Below, one piece after another: positions 34,238-41,976 of a stretch of 64,000 nt of DNA. The position numbers and the translations under genes were made by a program. Origin of the DNA: Streptomyces hyaluromycini. GTDB taxonomy: Bacteria; Actinomycetota; Actinomycetes; Streptomycetales; Streptomycetaceae. The stretch's first letter is position 1. Each line of letters starts with the position of its first letter. The stretch lies in assembly GCF_002217755.1 (NCBI RefSeq), contig NZ_BCFL01000022.1:1-64000 (forward strand). Direction: 5' to 3'. The notes under the pieces are model-generated. The model was not told where the DNA came from and searched no databases. It worked only from the letters and a program-made list of their open reading frames with translations.

Positions 34238-35188
34238 TCAGTCCACCACCAGGACCAGCTTGCCCGTGGTCCGGCCGGTGCCGCCCAGCTCGTGCGCCTT
34301 GGCGGCATCGGCCAGCGGGAAGGTCCCCGCGACCGCGGCCCGCAGCTTCCCCTCCTCGACCAGTCCGGCGATCGCCCGCATCCCCGCCCGGTCGGCGTCC
34401 ACCAGCATCCGCACCGCCCGCACGCCCAGCCGCTCGGCCTCCTCGTACAGCTCGGGCGAGCCCAGCGGCAGGATCGACACCTCGATCCCGCCCGGCCGCA
34501 GCATCCGCAGCGAGGCCACCGAGGTGTCGCCGCCGACCGTGTCGAGCACGACGTCGACGTCCCGCACCGCCTCCGTGACGTCCACGGACCGGTAGTCCAC
34601 CGGCTCGTCCACGCCGATCTCCCGCAGGAAGTCGTGCTTGCCGGCGCTCGCGGTGCCGATCACGTACGCCCCGCGCGCCTTGGCGATCTGCACCGCCACA
34701 TGCCCGACCCCGCCGGCCGCCGCGTGGATCAGCACCCGCTGCCCCGGCTGTACGCCGGCGTTCTCCACCAGTGCCTGCCAGGCCGTGAGCGACACCAGCG
34801 GCAGCGCGCCCGCCTGGACGTGGTCGATCCCGGCCGGCTTCGCCACCAGGGCGCGGGCGGGAAGGGCCACGTACTCGGCGTGCGTGCCGTGCCCGTACGG
34901 GTAGGACGCCATGCCGAAGACCTCGTCACCGGGCGTGAAGGCGGCGACGCCGATGCCGGTCTCCTCGACGGTGCCGGACACGTCCCAGCCGAGGACGAAG
35001 GGCGGCTTGCCCAGGAAGCCGCCGGTCTCCCGGTGCTTCCAGTCGGTCGGGTTGAGGCCGGCCGCCCGCACCCGGACCAGTACCTCGTTGGGGCGCGGCT
35101 TCGGCCGTGCCGTCTCGATCACCTTCAGCACCTCGGGGCCGCCGAGGACGTCCTGGCTGATCGCACGCATCGTGTTCACATCGCTCAT
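34238..35188 (-). CDS. Zinc-less NADP oxidoreductase, quinone-reductase type
   Basis: A 316-residue MDR-family protein: PNEVLVRVRAAGLNPTDWKHRETGG, GWDVSGTVEETG, GDEVFGMASYP, HAAAGGVGHVAVQIAKARGAYVIGTAS. It lacks the zinc cysteines of alcohol dehydrogenases, which fits NADPH:quinone reductases and enoyl reductases. It ends with the usual GKLVLVVD. The start is ATG 35188. It converges on the alcohol dehydrogenase with 16 bp between. An inverted repeat lies about 40 bp upstream. Confidence 0.9.
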   Translation of the reverse strand: MSDVNTMRAISQDVLGGPEVLKVIETARPKPRPNEVLVRVRAAGLNPTDWKHRETGGFLGKPPFVLGWDVSGTVEETGIGVAAFTPGDEVFGMASYPYGHGTHAEYVALPARALVAKPAGIDHVQAGALPLVSLTAWQALVENAGVQPGQRVLIHAAAGGVGHVAVQIAKARGAYVIGTASAGKHDFLREIGVDEPVDYRSVDVTEAVRDVDVVLDTVGGDTSVASLRMLRPGGIEVSILPLGSPELYEEAERLGVRAVRMLVDADRAGMRAIAGLVEEGKLRAAVAGTFPLADAAKAHELGGTGRTTGKLVLVVD

Positions 35189-35225
35189 GGTCACCCAGCC
35201 TGCCGGGAGGTGCCCGGCGGGAAAA

Positions 35226-35260
35226 TGGCACGATGGCCAACCTTCGATGGAATCGTGCCA
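35226..35260. promoter_or_regulatory. Inverted repeat between divergent genes
   Basis: TGGCACGAT (35226-35234) and ATCGTGCCA (35252-35260), perfect 9-bp arms. It lies 38 bp before the oxidoreductase start and is a likely operator for a remote regulator. Confidence 0.6.
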
Positions 35261-35342
35261 GCCCTTCCTTCTGGCGAGCGTGAACGTTCCGGCCTGCTCC
35301 GCCGTCCAAGGACGGCAACGGAGACGAGCAGCGGGGGTGGGC

Positions 35343-36191
35343 ATGCGCGGCGGGCTGGCGGCGGCGACGGTACTGGTGGCGGCCGGGGTGGTGGCCTGCG
35401 GCGGCGCGAGCGGGCCGGACCTGGTGGTCGAGGGGACACCGCCTGCGACGCCGTACCGCGGGCCGCTGGACATCCCCACCCGGGAGGTCGACGCGAGCAC
35501 CCCGCAGGCCATGCGCACCGCCTCCGGCGCGGCCGGCCGCGCGCTGGAGTGCGACGGGGAGATCTACTGGGGGACCGGGCCCGACGGCTGGAGCGAGGGC
35601 GACGGCGGCGACTCGCCCGAGGCGGGCCTGCGGCTCTTCTTCGACATGTTCGCTCCGGAGGTGCCGCGCAGCGGCTACCGCGTGGAGCGCCGGGAAGCGG
35701 ACCGGGTGCTCTACTCCTACGACGTCGGCGGGCGCACGAAAGTGGCCGTCGTGGTCGCCGAGGACCAGAAGGGCAGGCCCGGCTGGGGGCCGGAGGCCGA
35801 CGCCGCCTGCGATCCCTCCGAGCTCCCGGCGAGCGTGACGACGGGAGCGGGATGGCCCGAGATCTGGACCGACTCCGGCGGTCACCGGGCACCGGTCTCG
35901 AAGATCAGCAGCTCCTCCGGCCCCGAGCACTGCGGCTGGCAGTCGGCACACTTCCTGACGTTCGGCGGCACGACCTACGTCCGCGATCCGCACGGCGTCT
36001 TCGCCGAGGGCTCCGAACTCGCCGGACGCTACGACGGTGACACCACGATGCCCGCCGACGCGCACGACACCGGATACCGCCTCCGTGACCGGCGGCTGTG
36101 GCTGACGGACGACGGCGACACGGCGTACGTCCGCACCTCGCACGGCGTGGAGGCCTGGCCCAGGGAGCGGCGCGGCTTCGCCTGTGACTGA
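35343..36191 (+). CDS. Putative lipoprotein of unknown function
   Basis: 282 residues. A short signal peptide (LAAATVLVAAGVVACGG) ends at a lipobox-like VVAC. The mature part has paired strands, including SGYRVERREADRVLYSYDVGGRTKVAVVVAEDQKG, and several cysteines. The second half reads as a repeated structural unit (FLTFGGTTYVRDPHGVF, then LWLTDDGDTAYVRTSHGVEAW). I do not recognise the family. A surface-exposed lipoprotein is likely. The ATG at 35343 has GGGGGTGG upstream. Confidence 0.72.
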   Translation: MRGGLAAATVLVAAGVVACGGASGPDLVVEGTPPATPYRGPLDIPTREVDASTPQAMRTASGAAGRALECDGEIYWGTGPDGWSEGDGGDSPEAGLRLFFDMFAPEVPRSGYRVERREADRVLYSYDVGGRTKVAVVVAEDQKGRPGWGPEADAACDPSELPASVTTGAGWPEIWTDSGGHRAPVSKISSSSGPEHCGWQSAHFLTFGGTTYVRDPHGVFAEGSELAGRYDGDTTMPADAHDTGYRLRDRRLWLTDDGDTAYVRTSHGVEAWPRERRGFACD

Positions 36192-36195
36192 CCGC

Positions 36196-36762
36196 TCAGC
36201 GGCTCATGTGCAGGGCGACCAGCAACTGCCAGACCTGGTCCGCCACTTCGTCCGGACCGGCGTCGAGCAGGCCGTGCAGCCAGTCGGCCAGCACCCCGGC
36301 GAAGGTGGCGGCCACCGCCGAGGCCACCAGCGGGGCGTCCGCCGCGCCCACCAGTTCCCGCTCGGCCAGGCTGCGCGCCCGCAGGTCCCGGTGCAGCACC
36401 CGGCCCAGCGGGCCCCCGCCGCCCGGCGCGAGCAACTCCCGGTACAGGCCCGCGTGCGGAACCAGCCCGGCGAAGAACTCCCGCAGTGCGGGCGGCGCGT
36501 GCACCGGATCCGGCCGGCCGCGCCAGGCGTGCAGCGCGTCCACTGCGTCCCGGACGACGTCCGCGCAGGCGTCGACCGCCAGCGCCTCCAGGCCGTCGTA
36601 GTGGACGTAGAAGGTGGCCCGGCCCACCCCGGCCCGGCGCACCACGGCGGCCACCCCGGCCTCGGCGAGCGGCCGTTCGGCGCACTCCTCCAGGAGGGCC
36701 GTCCGCAGCCGTGCCCGGGTGCGGGCGGCCCGCGGATCCTCGGCGGCCGGGCGGCCGGTCAT
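36196..36762 (-). CDS. TetR-family regulator
   Basis: A 188-residue regulator with helix-turn-helix AGVAAVVRRAGVGRATFYVHYDGLEAL and an all-helical C-terminus. Its ATG overlaps the DUF1304 stop (ATGA), so it is cotranscribed with and coupled to that gene. The palindrome upstream of the operon is its probable target. The final bases lie four bp from the lipoprotein stop on the other strand. Confidence 0.9.
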   Translation of the reverse strand: MTGRPAAEDPRAARTRARLRTALLEECAERPLAEAGVAAVVRRAGVGRATFYVHYDGLEALAVDACADVVRDAVDALHAWRGRPDPVHAPPALREFFAGLVPHAGLYRELLAPGGGGPLGRVLHRDLRARSLAERELVGAADAPLVASAVAATFAGVLADWLHGLLDAGPDEVADQVWQLLVALHMSR

Positions 36763-37121
36763 CGGGCGGCGAGGACGGCGGCCAGGGCGAGCGCGCCGGG
36801 CAGCGCCTGCGCGAACAGGATCCGGCGGTTGGCCGTGACCGCGCCGTACACCCCGGCCACCACCACGCACGACAGGAAGAACACCTGGGCCCGGAAACCC
36901 GTCGGGTCGGCCGCGACCAGCCCCCACACCAGGCCCGCCGCCAGAAAACCGTTGTAGAGACCCTGGTTGGCGGCGAGCGGCGCGGTCCGCCGGGCCAGTT
37001 CCGCGTCGAAGCCGTGGAAGCGCATCCCGGGGCTCTTCTGCCACAGGAACATCTCCATCACCAGGATGTACGCGTGCAGCGCGGCCACCAGCCCGACCAG
37101 CACGTTCGCCAGTATTTCCAT
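36759..37121 (-). CDS. DUF1304 membrane protein
   Basis: 120 residues with four predicted helices (LANVLVGLVAALHAYILVMEMFLW, ANQGLYNGFLAAGLVWGLVA, VFFLSCVVVAGVYGAVTA, LPGALALAAVLAA) and the DUF1304 patterns EMFLWQ and NQGLYNGFLAAGL. Proteins of this family are linked to stress or quorum-related TetR operons, but no transport substrate is known. It is the first gene of a two-gene operon with a TetR gene. Confidence 0.9.
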   Translation of the reverse strand: MEILANVLVGLVAALHAYILVMEMFLWQKSPGMRFHGFDAELARRTAPLAANQGLYNGFLAAGLVWGLVAADPTGFRAQVFFLSCVVVAGVYGAVTANRRILFAQALPGALALAAVLAAR

Positions 37122-37469
37122 GATCGACAGACCCTCCCCATCTCATGAACAGGTGTCCACTATAGCTGGACAGGTGTCCATGAGGTTTCGGGCCGGCGCC
37201 CGCCCCTGTCGTGGGGTGCATGTCGGGAAGTCACGGCAAGGAATGGGTATTTGTTGATTTGCCGCCAACTGGCGGAGCGTGACGGAGCCCTCACATCCTC
37301 TACTCGTCGAGGTTGATCCTTTGGGGTTCAAACCCGATAAGCTCCCTTCCGTCACAGCGAGTTGACGCACCCCGCGCTGGGTCCGTCCCGCCGTGTGCAC
37401 TCATGAGTGCGGCCTACGCACACTGCCCCTGTTCACTGCTGTTCGATTGTGTTGCTTTTAAGGATGCAG
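37122..37469. other. Intergenic region, operator plus conservon leader
   Basis: The left end carries the TetR operator and promoter of the DUF1304 operon. The remainder, to the conservon start, has lower GC and no coding sequence, with a weak AAGGA ribosome site at its end. It presumably contains the conservon promoter; I see no further clear motif. Confidence 0.5.
37154..37172. promoter_or_regulatory. TetR operator over DUF1304 promoter
   Basis: TGTCCA and TGGACA flank CTATAGC as an inverted repeat. The longer string ACAGGTGTCCA occurs on both sides, giving two overlapping sites. TATAGC-like sequence in the centre can act as the -10 of the minus-strand operon. Confidence 0.68.
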
Positions 37470-39290
37470 ATGGAACTCGCCACTCCGCCGCCGGCGGCGC
37501 GGGCCCCTGTCGCCTGGTACAGCTGGTGGCTGATGCCACTGGCCTTAGGGGGAGGGACGGTCGCCGCCACGTTCATGAGCTCCGAGCGAATAACCGCGGC
37601 CGTCGCAGGCGCCGCGGCCACCGTCGCGAGCTCCGTGTGCGTACGGCTCCTGATCCGCTCGCAGCGTCAACTACGCAGCGCCGAAGGGTCGTTCCGCAGC
37701 TCGCAGACCGAGCACTCCCAGCAGTGGCAGCAGCATGTCTCGGGCCTGGAGCGCAAGTTCTCCGCCGAGCGCGCCACGCTGGAGAGCCAGCTCAACGAGC
37801 AGTCGGCCACATTCGACGCCCAGCTCACTGAGCAGGCGTCCGCCTTCGAGGGCCGGCTCACCGACCGGACCGCCCACTACGACACCCAACTGGCCGAGCA
37901 GGCACGGGCGTACGAGGAGCGGCTCGCCGACCAGCTGAAGTCCTCCGAGGCACAGCTCGCCGACCAGGCAGAGGTCTGGCAGGAGCAGCTCACGCACCAG
38001 CGGGCCGCGATCTCCCGGCTCGCCGACGAGCAGCTGCCCGACGCGCTGAAGCGGCTGCGTGAGGGCGACGCCATCGACGACCTGCTGCCCGTCACCGAGC
38101 AGTGCGCCAAGGTCGACAAGGACGTCCGGGCCGACCTGCGCCGCATCCTGCGCACGTCGCTGATCGGTGTGGAGGAGGAGTTCAACCGCTCCACCTCCGC
38201 CGAGCAGGCCGTGATCAGCATCGGCAACCGCATCCACGTCCTGACCAGCAAGCTGCGCGGCCGGCTGCATGAGATGCAGGGCGAGCACGGTCGGCTGCCC
38301 GCCGTGGCCCGCGGTCTCATGGAGCTCGACCAGGAGCTCGGCCCCGCCGACTCGCTCGCCGGCAGCATCGGCGTGCTGGGCGGCTCGGACCGCCCCGGCC
38401 GCCAGTGGCAGGAGCCCCAGCGCCTGCTCAGCGTGGTGCGCGGCGGCATCGGCCGGATCAAGGACTTCCACCGCGTCGAGGTCCGGCACCTGCCCGAACT
38501 CGGCGTCGACGGCGGTCTGGTCGACCACCTCACGCTGATCTTCGCCCACCTGCTGGACAACGCGGCCCGCTACTCGCCGCCCACCGAGCCGGTCGTCGTC
38601 TCCGGCAAGGAGGTGCCCAACGGCGTCGGCATCGAGATCCAGGACTCCGGCAAGGGCCTGAGCGAGGAGAAGAAGCGCGAGGCCGAGCACTCCCTGGCGG
38701 GCACCGACGCCGGACCCGGTATCGGGGGCATCTCCGAGGACGCCAGCATCGGCCTGCGGGTCGTCGGCATCCTCGCCCGCCGCTACGGCATCCGGGTCAC
38801 CTTCGCGGACTCGCCCTGGCTCGGTACCTCGGTGGTCGTCGTGGTCCCGCACAAGTTCTTCAGCCCGCTGCCCGCGGCCCCCGCCGCTCCGGCTCCCGTG
38901 CCGGCCGCCCCCGCCGTCGCGTCCCCGGTGCAGGCGCAGGGCTCGGTCGCCGTCGAAACCGTCACTCAGCCGGAGTCCGGCGAGGCCCCGGACACCACCC
39001 CGGGCGGACTGCCCCGGCGGCGCAGCCGGCGCCGCGAGGAGGAGCAGCCCGAGGAGCGCACCGCCCGCACGCAGGGCACCGCGTTCCCCGCGGCCCCGCC
39101 CGACGAGTCCTTCGCGGGCCTGGCCGCCTTCGCCACCGCGGGCCGCGTGCCCGTCGCGGACGAAGCGGCGGACAGCGAGGCCGAGTTGACCGGAGACGAA
39201 GACGACGCGGCACCCGCGACCCCGGCCGGCGCCGATGACGCCGCCGTCGGACGCGAGTCCGCCGAGCACCGCACTGAAGAGAGCGACTAG
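37470..39290 (+). CDS. cvnA: Conservon sensor-like ATPase (CvnA)
   Basis: 606 residues. Two N-terminal membrane helices (WYSWWLMPLALGGGTVAATFM; ITAAVAGAAATVASSVCV) are followed by a long coiled coil with repeats such as QLAEQARAYEERLADQ (about residues 70-190). Next comes a HATPase domain (HLLDNAARYSPP, DSGKGLSEEKK, IGLRVVGILARRYG) and a Pro/Ala-rich acidic tail. It is the sensor of a G-protein-like conservon. Codon 26 is TTA (37545-37547), so translation should need the bldA tRNA. ATG 37470 with AAGGA upstream is preferred over ATG 37464. Confidence 0.92.
   Translation: MELATPPPAARAPVAWYSWWLMPLALGGGTVAATFMSSERITAAVAGAAATVASSVCVRLLIRSQRQLRSAEGSFRSSQTEHSQQWQQHVSGLERKFSAERATLESQLNEQSATFDAQLTEQASAFEGRLTDRTAHYDTQLAEQARAYEERLADQLKSSEAQLADQAEVWQEQLTHQRAAISRLADEQLPDALKRLREGDAIDDLLPVTEQCAKVDKDVRADLRRILRTSLIGVEEEFNRSTSAEQAVISIGNRIHVLTSKLRGRLHEMQGEHGRLPAVARGLMELDQELGPADSLAGSIGVLGGSDRPGRQWQEPQRLLSVVRGGIGRIKDFHRVEVRHLPELGVDGGLVDHLTLIFAHLLDNAARYSPPTEPVVVSGKEVPNGVGIEIQDSGKGLSEEKKREAEHSLAGTDAGPGIGGISEDASIGLRVVGILARRYGIRVTFADSPWLGTSVVVVVPHKFFSPLPAAPAAPAPVPAAPAVASPVQAQGSVAVETVTQPESGEAPDTTPGGLPRRRSRRREEEQPEERTARTQGTAFPAAPPDESFAGLAAFATAGRVPVADEAADSEAELTGDEDDAAPATPAGADDAAVGRESAEHRTEESD
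37545..37547 (+). promoter_or_regulatory. TTA codon (bldA checkpoint) in cvnA
   Basis: In-frame leucine TTA at codon 26 of the first conservon gene. TTA is very rare in Streptomyces and makes translation depend on bldA tRNA, delaying expression to development. Confidence 0.9.
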
Positions 39291-39295
39291 TCCAC

Positions 39296-39706
39296 ATGAC
39301 GCAACAGGGAACCGACGTGAGCTGGGCGCTCCGTGATCTGGTGGAGAGCATCCCGGAGATCCGTTTCGCCCTCGTGGCCTCCAGCGACGGCAAGGCCATC
39401 ACCTCCTTTGGCGCCGAAGACCCCGACGACGTGGACCGCTTCGCGGCCGTGGTGGCGGGGCTGCAGGCCCTGGCCCAGCCGGTCGCCGAGCAGTTCCCCA
39501 AGTACGCGGGGCAGCTGCGGCTGGCGATGATCGAGGTCGACGGCGGTCACCTCTTCGTCGTGCGGGCCGGTGTGGAGACGTATCTCGGGGTCCTCGCCCG
39601 CGAAGGACTCGACCAGGGGCTGCTCGGTCATCAGATGAGGGACCTGTCACGGCGGATGGGCGAGCTGCTCGGCACCTCTCCGCGCCTGGAGGAGCACTCT
39701 GGATGA
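39296..39706 (+). CDS. cvnB: Conservon Roadblock/LC7 protein (CvnB)
   Basis: A 136-residue Roadblock/LC7 fold: SWALRDLVESIPEIRFALVASSDGKAITSFG, VVAGLQALAQPV, LRLAMIEVDGGHLFVVRAG. CvnB-type proteins bind the cognate GTPase and are proposed to act on its nucleotide cycle. It starts five bases after cvnA and ends in an ATGA overlap with cvnC, as in other conservons. Confidence 0.93.
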   Translation: MTQQGTDVSWALRDLVESIPEIRFALVASSDGKAITSFGAEDPDDVDRFAAVVAGLQALAQPVAEQFPKYAGQLRLAMIEVDGGHLFVVRAGVETYLGVLAREGLDQGLLGHQMRDLSRRMGELLGTSPRLEEHSG

Positions 39707-40074
39707 GTGCTCCCCGCCGGCCATCGGACCCGTCCGGTCTCGAGCGTTATTACGTCCTCACCGGGGGACGCAGTGGACCGGGCGGGTCGGCGTCGAGCCT
39801 CGACGTTGCCACCCTCGTCGTCTCCCGCACCGCCCCCGTCCCGGGGATGCAGCACGAGTACGAGGAGATAGTCCGGCGCTGCCGTGATCCGCTGTCGGTG
39901 GCCGAACTCACCGCCCATCTCGGATTGCCCTTCAACATTCTCGCGGTGCTGTTGGCGGATCTGCTGGACGCAGGCCGTATTGAAGCCCGTGATCCCATTC
40001 CGGCGCACCACGCCGGACGCGGGCCTGACCTCGCGCTCCTCCAGGAGGTACTCAGTGGACTTGAAAGGCTTTGA
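39703..40074 (+). CDS. cvnC: Conservon DUF742 protein (CvnC)
   Basis: A 123-residue DUF742 winged-helix-like protein: LERYYVLTGGRS, SLDVATLVVSR, MQHEYEEIVRRCRDPLSVAELTAHLGLPFNILAVLLADLLDAGRI. It is the third conservon component. The start overlaps cvnB (ATGA) and the last 20 bases overlap cvnD. It probably modulates the GTPase or associated DNA/protein binding. The exact role is unknown. Confidence 0.92.
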   Translation: MSAPRRPSDPSGLERYYVLTGGRSGPGGSASSLDVATLVVSRTAPVPGMQHEYEEIVRRCRDPLSVAELTAHLGLPFNILAVLLADLLDAGRIEARDPIPAHHAGRGPDLALLQEVLSGLERL

Positions 40075-40660
40075 CCATCCCGGCGACCCCGGTGCCGGGG
40101 GGACCCGCTCGGTCAAGGTGATGATCGCCGGGGGGTTCGGCACCGGGAAGACCACCATGGTCCGCTCCGTCAGCGACATCAAGCCGCTCACCACCGAGGA
40201 GACCCTCACCCAGGCCACCGTCGGCGTCGACAACCTCATCGGCGTCGCGGACAAGGCCGAGACCACGGTCAGCCTCGACTTCGGCAAGATCAGCATCAAC
40301 GAGGGCCTGATGCTGTACCTGTTCGGCACCCCCGGACAGGAGCGGTTCTGGTTCCTGTGGAACGGCCTGTTCAAGGGCGCGCTCGGGGCGATCGTCCTGG
40401 TGGACACGCGGCGGCTGGCCTCCAGCTTCCGGGCGATCGAGGAGATGGAGCGGCAGAACGTGCCCTTCGTCATCGCCCTGAACGCCTTCCCGGACTGCAA
40501 GGAACACCCCGTCGAGGAGATCCGGGACGCCCTCGACATCTCCCCGCACACCCCGATCGTGGCCTGTGACGCCCGTGACCGGGCCTCCAGCCGTGACGTA
40601 CTGATCGCCCTGATACGTCATTTGAAGGAACGCTCCGCCGTCGCACTGGAGCCCCGATGA
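40055..40660 (+). CDS. cvnD: Conservon small GTPase (CvnD)
   Basis: A 201-residue Ras-like P-loop GTPase: G1 GGFGTGKTTMV, DFGKISI, G3 FGTPGQERF, G4 NAFPD. The switch-II GQ pattern is present. CvnD proteins bind and hydrolyse GTP with CvnB/CvnC and signal to downstream genes. The GTG start 40055 lies in the end of cvnC with AGGAGG seven bases upstream. The stop overlaps the P450 start. Confidence 0.93.
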   Translation: MDLKGFDHPGDPGAGGTRSVKVMIAGGFGTGKTTMVRSVSDIKPLTTEETLTQATVGVDNLIGVADKAETTVSLDFGKISINEGLMLYLFGTPGQERFWFLWNGLFKGALGAIVLVDTRRLASSFRAIEEMERQNVPFVIALNAFPDCKEHPVEEIRDALDISPHTPIVACDARDRASSRDVLIALIRHLKERSAVALEPR

Positions 40661-41904
40661 ACGACCAGAGCCTCGACAGTCCCGACGCCCCCCGCGGCTG
40701 CCCGGTCGCGCACGGTTCGCCCGACCTGGCCCGGCTGTACGGGCCCGAGGCGGCGACCGACCCGCACGGCATCTACGAGCGGCTGCGCAAGGAGCACGGC
40801 TCCGTCGCGCCGGTGCTGCTGGAGGGCGACATCAACGCCTGGCTGGTGCTGGGCTACCGGGACAGCCGGCGGGTGCTCGACAACCCCAGCCAGTTCCCCC
40901 GGGACGCGCGGACCTGGCGGGACTACCGGGAGGGGCGGATCGAGGAGACCTCTGCCCTGATCCCGATGCTCGCCTGGCGTCCCGACTGCGTGTCCCAGGA
41001 CGGCGAGCCGCACCGCAGGCTGCGCGGCGCCGTCAACGACGTGCTGCAGGCCGCCGTCGGCCGTGGTACCCGGCGCCACGCCACGCACTTCGCCAACAGG
41101 CAGATCGACCGGTTCGCGGCCGTCGGACGCGCCGATCTGGTGGCGGACTATGCCGACTTTGTGCCGATGCTCGTGATGAGCCGCGTTCTCGGGCTCGCCG
41201 AGGTGGAGGGGCGCCGGCTGGTCGAGTCCTGCGCCGAGCTGCTCAAGGGCGGCGAGGACGCCGTGATGCACGACGGCAGGATCAGGGAGATCTTCGGCGA
41301 ACTCGTCGAGCGCAGGCGGACCGAACCCGGCTCCGACCTCGCCACCGACCTCCTGGACCATCACGCGGCTCTCGACCACGACGAGGTCGTCGATCACCTG
41401 CGCATGGTGATGATCGCCGCGGCTGTCACGACCAACCTGCTGGCCCGGGTGCTGCGGCTGGTCCTGACCGACGCCTCCCGGCTCTCCGGGCTGACCAGCG
41501 GGCAGCTGAACATCTCGGCGGTGATGGAGGAGGCCATGTGGAACTCTCCGCCGCTGACCGTCCTGCCGGGGCGCTTCGCCGCCAGCGACGTCGAACTGGG
41601 CGGGCATCTCATCGGGGCGGGCGACCTGCTCGTGCTCGGTCTCGCCCCGGGCAACGTCGACCCCGAGGTCCGGCCCGACCCGGGTGTCTCGGTGGAGGGC
41701 AACCAGGCGCACCTGGCGTTCGGCGCGGGCCCTCACGAGTGCCCCGGGCAGAGTATGGGTCAGTCCATGATCGAGATCGCGGTGGACGTCCTCCTGCACC
41801 GGCTGCCGGGCCTGCGGCTGGCCATGCCGGCGGACGAGCTCACCTCGACGGCCTCCACCTGGGAGTCCCGGCTGGACAGGCTGCCGGTCGAGTTCCCGGT
41901 CTGA
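40657..41904 (+). CDS. Conservon cytochrome P450 lacking ExxR (CYP157-like)
   Basis: 415 residues. The heme loop is present (FGAGPHECPG), but the K-helix ExxR reads EEAMW: the arginine aligns with Trp. The I-helix has AAAVTTNLL rather than AGHETT. CYP157 proteins, frequently tied to conservons, are known for a changed ExxR. It may still bind heme but be catalytically unusual, or act as a sensor or ligand-binding partner of the Cvn system. The start overlaps cvnD (ATGA). A strong hairpin follows. Confidence 0.9.
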   Translation: MNDQSLDSPDAPRGCPVAHGSPDLARLYGPEAATDPHGIYERLRKEHGSVAPVLLEGDINAWLVLGYRDSRRVLDNPSQFPRDARTWRDYREGRIEETSALIPMLAWRPDCVSQDGEPHRRLRGAVNDVLQAAVGRGTRRHATHFANRQIDRFAAVGRADLVADYADFVPMLVMSRVLGLAEVEGRRLVESCAELLKGGEDAVMHDGRIREIFGELVERRRTEPGSDLATDLLDHHAALDHDEVVDHLRMVMIAAAVTTNLLARVLRLVLTDASRLSGLTSGQLNISAVMEEAMWNSPPLTVLPGRFAASDVELGGHLIGAGDLLVLGLAPGNVDPEVRPDPGVSVEGNQAHLAFGAGPHECPGQSMGQSMIEIAVDVLLHRLPGLRLAMPADELTSTASTWESRLDRLPVEFPV

Positions 41905-41907
41905 GCA

Positions 41908-41945
41908 CGCTGCTGCCCGGCCGGAGGACCGGCCGGGCAGCAGCG
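41908..41945 (+). terminator. Conservon terminator
   Basis: CGCTGCTGCCCGGCCGG (41908-41924), loop AGGA, and the exact complement at 41929-41945: a 17-bp perfect stem four bases after the P450 stop. It also serves as the far end of the convergent 576-residue gene. Confidence 0.85.
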
Positions 41946-41976
41946 TCGTCGGTGGTTCCGGAACAGGATCGAGGCG

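Noticed and set aside
39742..39752. TTA string in cvnC
   Set aside because: It spans two codons (TAT TAC) and is not an in-frame leucine codon.
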